Assembly (NCBI GenBank): GCA_002773415.1
Contig: PFBD01000023.1
Location: forward strand, 37,084-91,946
Reading direction: 5' to 3'
DNA length: 54,863 bases
Source of the DNA: Candidatus Harrisonbacteria bacterium CG10_big_fil_rev_8_21_14_0_10_49_15
GTDB lineage: Bacteria > Patescibacteriota > Minisyncoccia > UBA6257 > 1-14-0-10-44-23
Part shown: positions 47,938-54,780 of the stretch, piece after piece
How positions within the stretch are numbered: position 1 is the stretch's first letter
Layout of the letters: each line of letters opens with the position of its first letter
Notes under the pieces: generated by a model
What the model was told of the DNA's origin: nothing
What the model saw: the letters and a program-made list of their open reading frames with translations, nothing else
Database searches by the model: none
Position numbers and translations under genes: made by a program

Positions 47938-48423
47938 CTATCTATTTTCCCCAATCTTCTCATACAAATAAAAATGTAAAAACGTAAACAAGATAGTTAC
48001 ACCGTACAAGCCCAAGACTAGGGCAACCCCGATGTCACCATTAGCTGCCTGAAAAACTCCCTGCCTGTATAGATACGCAAACGCCAAGCCATAGAGCAGG
48101 GTATCAATCGTGGCAAAAGACCAAAACCAGTGTCGCCAGGTCAGTACAATATTTTTTCCCAGCCCCAGCGAGAGGAGCTTAATGACAATCGCCGCGCCAA
48201 TTGGTGCCAGCAAAAACCAAGCATTCAGGTCAAAGTCCAATGCAAAGATTTCCGCGTTAAAACTAAAACTTCCCACCCCATCGGTCAAGCTGAGCTTATA
48301 GGTTATATAGCCAATCCCAAACACCAGCACCTGCGCGAAGAAAAACGGCGCCCCCACAAAAATAAACTCCACAAAGTATATAGGATGAGTCAGCAACCGT
48401 TTCATCACCCAGGCATAATTCAT
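47938..48423 (-). CDS. Four-helix membrane protein, function unknown
   Basis: 161 residues from ATG at 48423; the frame extends to a TTG at 48432, which overlaps the stop of the upstream gene. Hydrophobic segments: 'FVEFIFVGAPFFFAQVLVFGIGYITY', 'AWFLLAPIGAAIVIKLLSLG', 'FWSFATIDTLLYGLAFAYLY' and 'IGVALVLGLYGVTILFTFLHFYLY'. No charged active residues inside the helices. Cotranscribed with the P-loop gene. Family is not recognised. Confidence 0.6.
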   Translation of the reverse strand: MNYAWVMKRLLTHPIYFVEFIFVGAPFFFAQVLVFGIGYITYKLSLTDGVGSFSFNAEIFALDFDLNAWFLLAPIGAAIVIKLLSLGLGKNIVLTWRHWFWSFATIDTLLYGLAFAYLYRQGVFQAANGDIGVALVLGLYGVTILFTFLHFYLYEKIGENR

Positions 48424-48424
48424 A

Positions 48425-48940
48425 CTATTCAAAAAAATCTACCATCCTCTCCTTAATCATGACCACTGTTTCGTCCACGGTCAATTCACTGTTATCTATT
48501 TCTGCATATGTGTAGCCAGGATCCTCTTTGTCAAAGGGTTTTTCGCGTACAGCGTCTACAATGTCGCGCCACTCTTTTGTAGTTGGTTTTTCGCGCTCTA
48601 TTCGCCGCTTATCTCTAACTTCTTGAGAGGCTGTAAGTTGCAGGACCAAAATCTTCGGGTTGTGCTTTAGTTTTGGCTTGAGTCTCTCATAACCATCTTG
48701 GCCATTTATAAAGCTCGCTGCCACTACGCGCTCATAGCCATGTTCAAAAAAGTTGTAGACCAGCGCCATTGAGTTAGCTATCGCCAGATCCTTAAACTCC
48801 GGCCCAAACACAAAAGGGTTCACCTGTAAGATGTTCTCCGCGTCAAAAGCAGCCCCGTTTTCCAGTTCCGGTAGCAGCGCCTTGGTCAGCGTGGACTTCC
48901 CCACCCCCTCCTGTCCCGCAATAATCAATAGCTTTTTCAT
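48425..48940 (-). CDS. P-loop kinase-like protein
   Basis: 171 residues. Walker A 'IIAGQEGVGKSTLTKAL' at the N-terminus, then 'ERVVAASFINGQDGYERLKPKL', 'KILVLQLTASQEVRDKRRIEREKPTTKEW' (an Arg-rich lid like that of small-molecule or nucleotide kinases) and 'GYTYAEIDNSELTVDETV'. The size and lid fit an AAA/zeta-toxin-like or nucleotide kinase-type NTPase; the substrate is not clear. Its stop is 2 bases before the start of the membrane-protein gene. Confidence 0.65.
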   Translation of the reverse strand: MKKLLIIAGQEGVGKSTLTKALLPELENGAAFDAENILQVNPFVFGPEFKDLAIANSMALVYNFFEHGYERVVAASFINGQDGYERLKPKLKHNPKILVLQLTASQEVRDKRRIEREKPTTKEWRDIVDAVREKPFDKEDPGYTYAEIDNSELTVDETVVMIKERMVDFFE

Positions 48941-48955
48941 AACTCAATTATACCT

Positions 48956-48997
48956 CAAAACGCGAACGACCCCTGAAGAAGTCGTTCTTCGGGGGTC
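48956..48997 (-). terminator. Terminator overlapping the stop of the 64-aa gene
   Basis: Stem gaccccNgaagaa/ttcttcNggggtc with loop gtcg starts in the stop codon and is followed on the minus strand by a T-rich tract (cgttttgagg). Confidence 0.65.
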
Positions 48998-49190
48998 AGC
49001 GAATGCGTAGCCCCGTAAAGGCCGGGTGGACAGGCCTCTCCGAGGCCCGCAGCTCAGCCACGGTACTCCTGGCCCACGCGACCCGCTCGCGCAGAGCCGC
49101 GAGAACGACGGTCTTGTCCAAGACGAGCGACCGCGCCGGAAACACCGGCTTCCCCGCCCGCAACGCAGCAAGAATCTCACCTTGTGTCAT
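48996..49190 (-). CDS. 64-aa hypothetical protein with consensus ribosome binding site
   Basis: ATG at 49190 is preceded by AAGGAGGT at 5 bases (rc of 49191-49203). 64 residues, helical and basic (MTQGEILAALRAGKPVFPA, VVLAALRERVAWARSTVAEL), with GC-rich codons. It ends in a terminator that overlaps the stop codon. Same architecture as the other short cargo-like genes. No family is recognised. Confidence 0.5.
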   Translation of the reverse strand: MTQGEILAALRAGKPVFPARSLVLDKTVVLAALRERVAWARSTVAELRASERPVHPAFTGLRIR

Positions 49191-49381
49191 CAGACACCTC
49201 CTTCTATCCAAATCATGCCCCAAATCATCTAAAATTGCCAGGCCTTTAAAATTATGGGGTCAAACCTCATATTAGGGATCCCCTACCGCGTCCATCCGTA
49301 GTTCCTTGCGAAGGAGGAGCTAACCCCGCCTCGCCTTGAGCCTGTCGAAAGGTTCAACCCTGTTTAGTTTGAAAAGCGAAG
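49191..49381. other. Short intergenic stretch with dispersed repeats
   Basis: Besides the Shine-Dalgarno of the 64-aa gene it holds 'cgtccatccgtagttccttgcgaagg' and 'ttgagcctgtcgaaaggttc' repeat fragments, the latter of the type that encodes the N-terminus of the 13598 protein. Confidence 0.45.
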
Positions 49382-49798
49382 CTAGCTGTTTTGCGTCGCA
49401 ATCAAAATGCTCCCAAGAACAACGAGGCCAGATCCAAAAGCAGATATCCAGGAAATCTTGTCTCCAGAGATGAGCGAGTAAAAAAATCCAAAGAAAACGG
49501 TAGCTCCCACAAAAAGAGGAACACCCACGCTTAGCTTTAATCCTCGAGAGTAGGCGGTCACTAAAAAGATATCAAGCAACAAGACCGCAACACCAGCTAA
49601 TACAGAGAACCCAAGCGCAGATTTCGAAAACTCGTGCCACTTGTTTTGAGCTGTCGCGGCAATAAGGCCCAAGATGCCCCCTGATAGAGAAATAAACGTT
49701 GCAACAAGAAGCGCATTAGTGCCACTCGGTAAAATCCTTCTAATAAATTCAACACTAGCCTGGGAAAAGCTCGCAAGGACAACTAAAAGAGTATCCAT
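49382..49798 (-). CDS. Small DMT/EamA-like membrane protein
   Basis: 138 residues from ATG at 49798. Four to five hydrophobic segments ('LLVVLASFSQASVEFIRRIL', 'ALLVATFISLSGGILGLIAA', 'ALGFSVLAGVAVLLLDIFLV', 'GVPLFVGATVFFGFFYSLI', 'SAFGSGLVVLGSILIAT') in the pattern of a single EamA repeat with the end 'GLVVLGSILI'. An extended -10 box (TGaTATACT, rc of 49832-49840) lies about 34 bases upstream. The substrate is unknown. Next to the tRNA-His gene. Confidence 0.65.
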   Translation of the reverse strand: MDTLLVVLASFSQASVEFIRRILPSGTNALLVATFISLSGGILGLIAATAQNKWHEFSKSALGFSVLAGVAVLLLDIFLVTAYSRGLKLSVGVPLFVGATVFFGFFYSLISGDKISWISAFGSGLVVLGSILIATQNS

Positions 49799-49914
49799 GT
49801 ATAAAAACAAGTTAAAGGATGATATAGATTTAGTATATCATTTTTAAAATACAATAACATCGCAGGAGGAGTATTTCCTAAAAAAGATAGGCCTCGCCCT
49901 GACCTTGTCAGCTG

Positions 49915-49988
49915 GGTGTCCGACGGGGCTTGAACCCGCAACCGCTGCCTCCACAGAGCAGAGCTCTACCAATTGAGCTACGGACACC
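49915..49988 (-). tRNA. tRNA-His (GTG)
   Basis: The cloverleaf is complete: acceptor GTGTCCG/CGGACAC, D stem GCTC/GAGC, anticodon loop CTGTGGA with GTG, T arm GCGGG-TTCAAGC-CCCGT. An extra G at -1 opposite C73 is the tRNA-His identity feature. CCA is not encoded. Confidence 0.95.
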
Positions 49989-50000
49989 ATGTCTCCTAGA

Positions 50001-50477
50001 TCATTTCTTTTTACCGTCGTTGTAATGCTCTAAGAAATGACAATTATGACATAACCAAACAAGATTATCAAGATTATTGTTTTCTCTATTTCTATCCTTG
50101 TGGTGCACGAGCAGAACTTTAAATTTTTCAATTTTGCAGTCTCTGCAGATCGGGGGAACACCGGCTCGCTTCATTATGTTTCGATATGCATTCTTGCCAT
50201 TGATCCAGCGCGGATGATTTTCGCCCGAGATGGCATACTTATTCTTCCAAACTGCGTGGCAAGCTTTATCACAGAAAAATCTTCCACTATTTGAGTGCTT
50301 AAAATGTCTTGGGGTGCGATAAACTTTTTTCTTGCAAGCCGCACACTGTACATACGATCCATTGCGTTGTGCGGCAAACTGACATTTCTGTGAACAATAC
50401 TTACCCCAACCGATTTTCAGATGGCGCGGCTTTGCGTAAAAAGTTGCTTCACAGCGTATGCAGTTTACATGGGGCAT
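50001..50477 (-). CDS. HNH endonuclease with zinc-finger modules
   Basis: 158 residues. Two N-terminal Cys4-type modules ('CIRCEATFYAKPRHLKIGWGKYCSQKC' and 'CAACKKKVYRTPRHFKHSNSGRFFCDKAC') are followed by the HNH core 'CRDCKIEKFKVLLVHHKDRNRENNNLDNLVWLCHNCHFLEH' with the catalytic His-His and the Asn. Free-standing HNH proteins with such fingers are often homing or phage-type nucleases. It sits between two tRNA genes (His and Phe), a typical place for mobile genes. It starts close to a TATA-like box (taagtataatcct on the plus strand). Confidence 0.82.
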   Translation of the reverse strand: MPHVNCIRCEATFYAKPRHLKIGWGKYCSQKCQFAAQRNGSYVQCAACKKKVYRTPRHFKHSNSGRFFCDKACHAVWKNKYAISGENHPRWINGKNAYRNIMKRAGVPPICRDCKIEKFKVLLVHHKDRNRENNNLDNLVWLCHNCHFLEHYNDGKKK

Positions 50478-50627
50478 AAATTAAGTATAATCCTCACGTA
50501 AGGAATTGTAAACCCAATGCACTGTGGAAATAACGCCGCCCTTCCTATCTATTGTTTTCAAGCCGAAAATATACTAAACTCAAACACATCTTGAGCTTTG
50601 ATAAAGAGCGCAAGAGTATCTTAAAAC

Positions 50628-50699
50628 GCCGCGGTAGCTCAGCGGTAGAGCGCGGCCCTGAAGAGGCCGGCGTCGGGTGTTCAACTCACCCCCGCGGCA
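50628..50699 (+). tRNA. tRNA-Phe (GAA)
   Basis: Acceptor GCCGCGG/CCGCGGC, D stem GCTC/GAGC, anticodon stem CGGCC/GGCCG around CTGAAGA (GAA), T arm present, discriminator A. CCA is not encoded. Confidence 0.95.
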
Positions 50700-50704
50700 C
50701 ATTC

Positions 50705-50745
50705 GTACCCCAAAACCCCATCTTTAAGATGGGATTTTGGTTTTT
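50705..50745 (+). terminator. Terminator after tRNA-Phe
   Basis: Stem ccccatctt/aagatggga flanked by aaaa and tttt, then ggtttttgtgttt. Confidence 0.7.
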
Positions 50746-50763
50746 GTGTTTCCTCTATGGCGC

Positions 50764-50803
50764 GCATTCGTTTGATTAGTGATTATTTGTGATTCGTGAC
50801 GAA
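50764..50803. repeat. Half of a GACNTC-type element
   Basis: One arm only: gattagtgattatttgtgat followed by tcgtgacg. It lies before the nrdJ promoter. Confidence 0.5.
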
Positions 50804-50942
50804 ATATTTGCGTCTTTTCCCCAAACAATCTCTGCCAAGTGGGTTGACTCGCAATGAAGACGATGGAGTACAATAGGAAGACCCGCCGGCGATCAAAAAA
50901 TTGTCAGCGATCTTACAAAATAACCGGAAAAATTATAAAAAT

Positions 50943-53513
50943 ATGGCGAAAAAAAGCGTTTCTCGCCGAGCATCTGCCTCAAAAGCGACTGTTCGAGCGG
51001 CCAAGACCAATGTAAAGAAAGCTGTAATCTCTAAACGAACTGCAACTTCTGCTAGCCCGGTTAAAACCGACATGAAAAAGTTTGATAAAATGGTCAACGC
51101 TTCGTTTTCCGATAACGCCGAGCGCGTTATGAAAAAACGCTACCTCGCCATCAAGCCAAACGGCTCTCAAGAAACTCCGGCCGAGCTCTTCCACCGCGTC
51201 GCCCGCGGTCTGGCCGAGATAGAGAAGAGCTACGGCAAGTCTGCCAAGGAGGTCGCCGGCTTTGAGCAAGACTTCTTTGAAGTCATGGCCAACAAGGAGT
51301 ACACTCCGGCCGGCCGGACGCTGACTAACGTCGGCGCCGGTACGCCAATCATCGCCAACTGCATCGTGATGCCGGTTCACGATACGCTTGATGATATTTT
51401 TCAGACTTTGAAAGAGTCGGCTCTCCTCCAGCAAGCCGGCTCCGGCCTTGGCTTTGCCTTTAGTCGCCTGCGCCCGGCCGGCTACCCGACCAAGCGCACC
51501 AACGGCATGAGCTCCGGTCCGGTTGAGTTCCTCCGCATCTACGACACCGCCTTTGGCATCATCAAACAGCAGGGCCGTCACGGCGCGAACATGGGTATCA
51601 TGCGCATTGACCACCCGGATATTCTTGACTTCATTGAGTCCAAGAAAAAAGAAGGCGACATCCGCAACTTCAACATCTCTATCGGCATCACTGACGAGTT
51701 TATGAAGGCCGTGACGGAAAAGCCAAACGAGCCGTGGCTTGCTACCTTTAACGGTAAGAAGCTCAAGCCGCACCGCGTCTTGCGCGCCGGTAACGGCTCT
51801 GTCACCGGTTTTGAGGAAATAGACATCACCGCCAAGGATCTTTTTGACCGCCTGGTTGAAGGTGCTTGGCAAAACGGTGAGCCGGGCGTGGTCAACCTAG
51901 ACGCCGCTAACCGCACCAACCCCCTGCCCCAGCTCGGCGACATTGATGCCACAAACCCATGCGGAGAGCAGTTCCTGCATCACTACGACGTCTGCAACCT
52001 TGGCTCGCTCAACCTCGCCGCCTTTGTGGAGAACAAGAAGGTCAAGTGGGAGCGCCTCCGTTTTGCCACCCGCGCCTCTGTGCGCATGATGGATAACGTC
52101 ATAGACCTGTACGACCACCCGGTTAAGAAAGTTGATGATCAGGCTAAGAACAACCGCCGCATCGGTCTGGGTGTGATGGGCTTTGCCGACATGCTTTACA
52201 AGCTGCGCATCGGCTACAACACAGAGGAAGGACGCGCTCTGGGCGAAAAGGTAATGGCATTTGTGAACAAAGAAGCCCACAAGGCCAGTCAGGCGCTAGC
52301 CAAAGAAAAGGGCGTATTCCCAAACTGGGAAGGCAGCATCTTTGGTAAGAAGAAGGTAAAGATGCGAAACGCCGCCCTAACCACAGTCGCACCAACCGGC
52401 TCTATCTCAATGTTCACCGACTGCAGCTCCGGTATTGAACCGGAATTCGCCCTGTACTTCACCAAGCAAGACAAAGACGGCATCCAGTACCAGTATCTGA
52501 ACCCTATTTTCAAAGCCGCGCTTGAAGAAGCCAAGATAGAAATTAGTGAGGGCGGCGTCATGGAGGAGCTTGGCAAGACCGGTTCTATCCAAGGACTGAT
52601 GGCTCTTCCTGAAGAACTGCGCGAGACCTTCGTGGTTTCTATGGACATCAGTGCCGAAGACCACATCCGTATGCAGGCCGCCTTCCAGCGCCACACCGAC
52701 AACTCCATCAGTAAGACCATCAACTTTCCGAACAGCGCCACTAGAGAAGACGTGGCCGAAGGTTACATCATGGCTTGGAGGCTCGGTTGCAAAGGTATGA
52801 CCTTCTATCGCGATGGCTCTCGCCAGATCCAAGCAATCAGCATTGGTGACGGTAAGGACATGAAGTCCATCATGGACAGCCTAGATACTCCGGAGGCCGT
52901 TGCCGCTAAGACCGAAAAGCCGATGAATCTACCGATAGACCAAGGCAGAATAAGTCCGCGCGTCCGCCCGGATGTAGTTTTCGGCAAGACCTACAAGGTA
53001 AAGACCGGTTACGGCAATTTGTACGTGACCATCAACAACGACGAGGCCGGCGCGCCCCTGGAGGTGTTTGCCACTTTAGGCAAAAGCGGTGGCTTCTTCC
53101 AAGAGCAGTCCGAGGGCCTCTGCCGCCTTATCTCCACGGCTCTGCGCTCCGGCATCAAAGTAGAAGACATCATCAAAGAGCTCAAAGGCATCCGCGGTCC
53201 AATGCCGGTGATGACCAACCGCGGCACCATCCTCTCCCTGCCGGACGCGATCGCGCAGATAATGGAAGAGCATGTGAGTGGCACCGTGGAAGACAGCACT
53301 GAACAGCTGGCCGAGGCTCAGCAGCTTGCTGAGCTGGTTGCCGCTCCGGCGCCAACCGCGACAAACACTGAAGGAGCGCAAAAGAAAGCCGTCGGCAAGA
53401 AATCGCTAGCCGACATGGGCATGATGCCACAGTGTCCGGACTGCGGTGGCGCGCTCACCCTACAAGAGGGCTGCATGAGCTGTAAGTCCTGCGGCTTTTC
53501 CCGCTGCGGGTAA
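50943..53513 (+). CDS. nrdJ: Adenosylcobalamin-dependent ribonucleotide reductase (class II)
   Basis: 856 residues from ATG at 50943; a TTG at 50901 is in frame. A basic low-complexity N-terminus (AKKSVSRRASASKATVRAAK) precedes the barrel. Conserved parts: first redox Cys in 'IIANCIVMPV' near 140, 'LLQQAGSGLGFAFSRLRPAG', 'GPVEFLRIYDTAFGIIKQQGRHGANMGIMRIDHPDILDF', radical/redox Cys in 'ATNPCGEQFL' near 340, 'VAPTGSISMFTDCSSGIEPEFAL'. A C-terminal TSCPD-type domain and zinc finger 'CPDCGGALTLQEGCMSCKSCG' close the protein. It makes deoxynucleotides without oxygen dependence. Class II needs B12, so the cell probably imports cobamide. Confidence 0.95.
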   Translation: MAKKSVSRRASASKATVRAAKTNVKKAVISKRTATSASPVKTDMKKFDKMVNASFSDNAERVMKKRYLAIKPNGSQETPAELFHRVARGLAEIEKSYGKSAKEVAGFEQDFFEVMANKEYTPAGRTLTNVGAGTPIIANCIVMPVHDTLDDIFQTLKESALLQQAGSGLGFAFSRLRPAGYPTKRTNGMSSGPVEFLRIYDTAFGIIKQQGRHGANMGIMRIDHPDILDFIESKKKEGDIRNFNISIGITDEFMKAVTEKPNEPWLATFNGKKLKPHRVLRAGNGSVTGFEEIDITAKDLFDRLVEGAWQNGEPGVVNLDAANRTNPLPQLGDIDATNPCGEQFLHHYDVCNLGSLNLAAFVENKKVKWERLRFATRASVRMMDNVIDLYDHPVKKVDDQAKNNRRIGLGVMGFADMLYKLRIGYNTEEGRALGEKVMAFVNKEAHKASQALAKEKGVFPNWEGSIFGKKKVKMRNAALTTVAPTGSISMFTDCSSGIEPEFALYFTKQDKDGIQYQYLNPIFKAALEEAKIEISEGGVMEELGKTGSIQGLMALPEELRETFVVSMDISAEDHIRMQAAFQRHTDNSISKTINFPNSATREDVAEGYIMAWRLGCKGMTFYRDGSRQIQAISIGDGKDMKSIMDSLDTPEAVAAKTEKPMNLPIDQGRISPRVRPDVVFGKTYKVKTGYGNLYVTINNDEAGAPLEVFATLGKSGGFFQEQSEGLCRLISTALRSGIKVEDIIKELKGIRGPMPVMTNRGTILSLPDAIAQIMEEHVSGTVEDSTEQLAEAQQLAELVAAPAPTATNTEGAQKKAVGKKSLADMGMMPQCPDCGGALTLQEGCMSCKSCGFSRCG

Positions 53514-53527
53514 CATCAGACGAATTA

Positions 53528-53547
53528 CCTGCCTACCGGAAGGCAGG
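53528..53547. repeat. 20-bp CCTGCCT palindrome, clean insertion
   Basis: CCTGCCTACCGGAAGGCAGG between gaatta and cgaata. The other arm and the 26780-26849 copy show the empty site gaattacgaata. Confidence 0.85.
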
Positions 53548-53602
53548 CGAATACAAAGCGAATTTACGAATCATTCGTCCGTGGCAAAATTAGTACCTGG
53601 GT

Positions 53603-53632
53603 TCAAAATCCCCCATCATCTGGGGGATTTTG
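53603..53632 (+). terminator. Probable nrdJ terminator
   Basis: Stem caaaatccccc/gggggattttg with loop atcatct, then attttgt. It lies about 90 bases after the nrdJ stop, behind the repeat arm. Confidence 0.6.
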
Positions 53633-53639
53633 ATTTTGT

Positions 53640-53703
53640 AATTCTCCCTTTACTAAAGGGAGCCTGCCTGCCGGTAGGCAGGTACCCGCAGGGGGAGGGA
53701 TTT
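53640..53703. repeat. 'ctcccttt/gagggattt' repeat with nested palindrome
   Basis: Same repeat as in yvcK (31180-31244). The nested CCTGCCTGCCGGTAGGCAGG is at 53663-53682 between gggag and taccc. Confidence 0.8.
53663..53682. repeat. 20-bp CCTGCCT palindrome
   Basis: CCTGCCTGCCGGTAGGCAGG, at the same target position as the yvcK copy. Confidence 0.85.
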
Positions 53704-53840
53704 CAAATCCTACGTCCGGCCAAAAAGCCGGCCACCTCCTTTAAAAAAGGAGGAATAAATCACTGTGATTGCGGTGCGTATGCTAAAATAGGAACATTCG
53801 TAAATTCGTACTTTATTCGTAATTCGTCTGATGATTTCCA

Positions 53841-54599
53841 ATGAGATTTAAATCCAATCTCCACCTCCACTCCAGCGAAGATCCGCTAGACGGTAACAGC
53901 TGCGACTTCACCGCCAAAGAAATAATTGACCAAGCTGCTGAGCAGGGCTTTGATGTTCTGGCCCTCACTCTGCATACCGCTTGCGGCTACTCTCCCGAAC
54001 TCGCCGCCTACGCTGAGAATCTTGGCATTCTACTCATTCCCGGCATTGAGCAGTATATCGAGGGAGCCCATGTGCTTATCTTAAATTGCGACACCCGCGC
54101 CGAGCACGTGCGCACATTTGTGGAGCTGGAGATGTATAAGAGCCTTAAGCCCGATATTTTTGTCGTCGCTCCTCACCCATATCACCCCGGCCCAATCTGC
54201 TTGCACGAAAAACTAGAGGCTAACATCAGCCTGTTTGATGCCATTGAGCACTCTTGGTTTTATATGTGGCTTTATAATCCAAATCGCCGGGCCGCCAAAC
54301 TCGCCCGCCGCTATGGATTACCGCTGATCGCCACCAGTGACACCCACAAAAGAAAATATTTAAACACCAACTACGCTCTTATTATTGCCAAAACCAAGAC
54401 CATCCCTGCCATCTTCGCCGCCATCCGCCGCCAACAGTTCACCAACGTCACCCGTCCAGCCCACTTCTGGACCGACATGGTCTACGCGATCGGCATCAAA
54501 GAGATCCTGGGCCACCCCGTCCGGTTCTTACTCGGAAATGCATTGACCAAAGACAAGAGTCGGGCCCCGGTCTCCGAGCCAGCTTCTGCCAAAGAGTAG
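53841..54599 (+). CDS. PHP-domain metal-dependent phosphoesterase
   Basis: 252 residues. PHP motifs: 'NLHLHSSED' (metal His pair), 'LALTLHTACGY', 'LLIPGIEQYIEGAHVLIL' (Glu and His), 'FVVAPHPYHPG' and 'IATSDTHKRKY' (Asp-His). PHP proteins are trinuclear metal phosphoesterases that act on small phosphorylated substrates or nucleic acid ends. This free-standing form is close to histidinol-phosphatase-like or YciV-like proteins, but no his genes are near. The C-terminal part (about 215-252) is outside the fold. Promoter TGcTAAAAT at 53781 lies before half of a repeat element. Confidence 0.82.
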   Translation: MRFKSNLHLHSSEDPLDGNSCDFTAKEIIDQAAEQGFDVLALTLHTACGYSPELAAYAENLGILLIPGIEQYIEGAHVLILNCDTRAEHVRTFVELEMYKSLKPDIFVVAPHPYHPGPICLHEKLEANISLFDAIEHSWFYMWLYNPNRRAAKLARRYGLPLIATSDTHKRKYLNTNYALIIAKTKTIPAIFAAIRRQQFTNVTRPAHFWTDMVYAIGIKEILGHPVRFLLGNALTKDKSRAPVSEPASAKE

Positions 54600-54604
54600 G
54601 TCCA

Positions 54605-54630
54605 TTCACTAACTTTATAAAGTTAGTGAA
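54605..54630. repeat. Perfect 26-bp loopless palindrome after the PHP gene
   Basis: ttcactaactttataaagtt and its completion, centred on TTATAA, 6 bases after the stop. Probably a terminator hairpin, but there is no T run on the coding side. Confidence 0.75.
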
Positions 54631-54663
54631 AAAAACAGAAACTTTTATAAAATTTGTAAATTA

Positions 54664-54709
54664 ACCAAAAAGCAAACGACTCACCGCGGTGAGTCGTTTG
54701 CTTTTTGGT
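54664..54709 (-). terminator. Perfect 46-bp palindrome starting at the tRNA-Arg 3' end
   Basis: The arm starts ACCAAAAAGCAAACGACTCA on the minus strand, so the tRNA's own ACCA end is part of the stem, and the centre is CCGCGG. The stem ends in a T run. It is a strong two-way terminator. Confidence 0.8.
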
Positions 54710-54780
54710 GCCCCCGGAGGGAATCGAACCCCCATCAAGACCTTAGAAGAGTCCTGCTTTATCCATTAAGCTACGAGGGC
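54706..54780 (-). tRNA. tRNA-Arg (TCT)
   Basis: Acceptor GCCCTCG/CGGGGGC (one G-T pair), D stem GCTT/AAGC, anticodon stem GGACT/GGTCT around CTTCTAA (TCT), T arm GGGGG-TTCGATT-CCCTC, A73 and encoded CCA. It is unlike the other two tRNAs in having CCA in the gene. Confidence 0.93.

Larger units (their letters stand above)
53517..53831. repeat. CAGACGAATTAC-ended element, expanded copy with nested repeats
   Basis: The ends cagacgaattac (53517) and gtaattcgtctg (53831) frame the whole nrdJ-PHP gap. The left arm is split after gaatta by the palindrome at 53528-53547; without it, it matches the right arm. Inside lie the nrdJ terminator hairpin (about 53603-53632), the 53640-53703 repeat with its own nested palindrome, a ctcctttaaaaaaggag hairpin (about 53737-53755) and an extended -10 box TGcTAAAAT (53781-53789). 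There is no gene. Confidence 0.75.

Noticed and set aside
50979-51872. 297-residue open frame antisense to nrdJ
   Set aside because: Shadow of a strongly coding gene on the other strand; no promoter, no domain, composition dictated by nrdJ codons. The same applies to the long minus-strand frame at 29666-30361 opposite recA.
53590-53630. A tRNA remnant suggested by 'gggttcaaaatccc'
   Set aside because: Only a T-loop-like string is present; no acceptor, D or anticodon arms can be drawn. It is the nrdJ terminator hairpin.
53581-53844. 87-residue open frame on the plus strand
   Set aside because: It is entirely made of repeat sequence (palindrome arms, nested 20-bp palindrome, terminator hairpin) and has no ribosome site. 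It is a chance frame.
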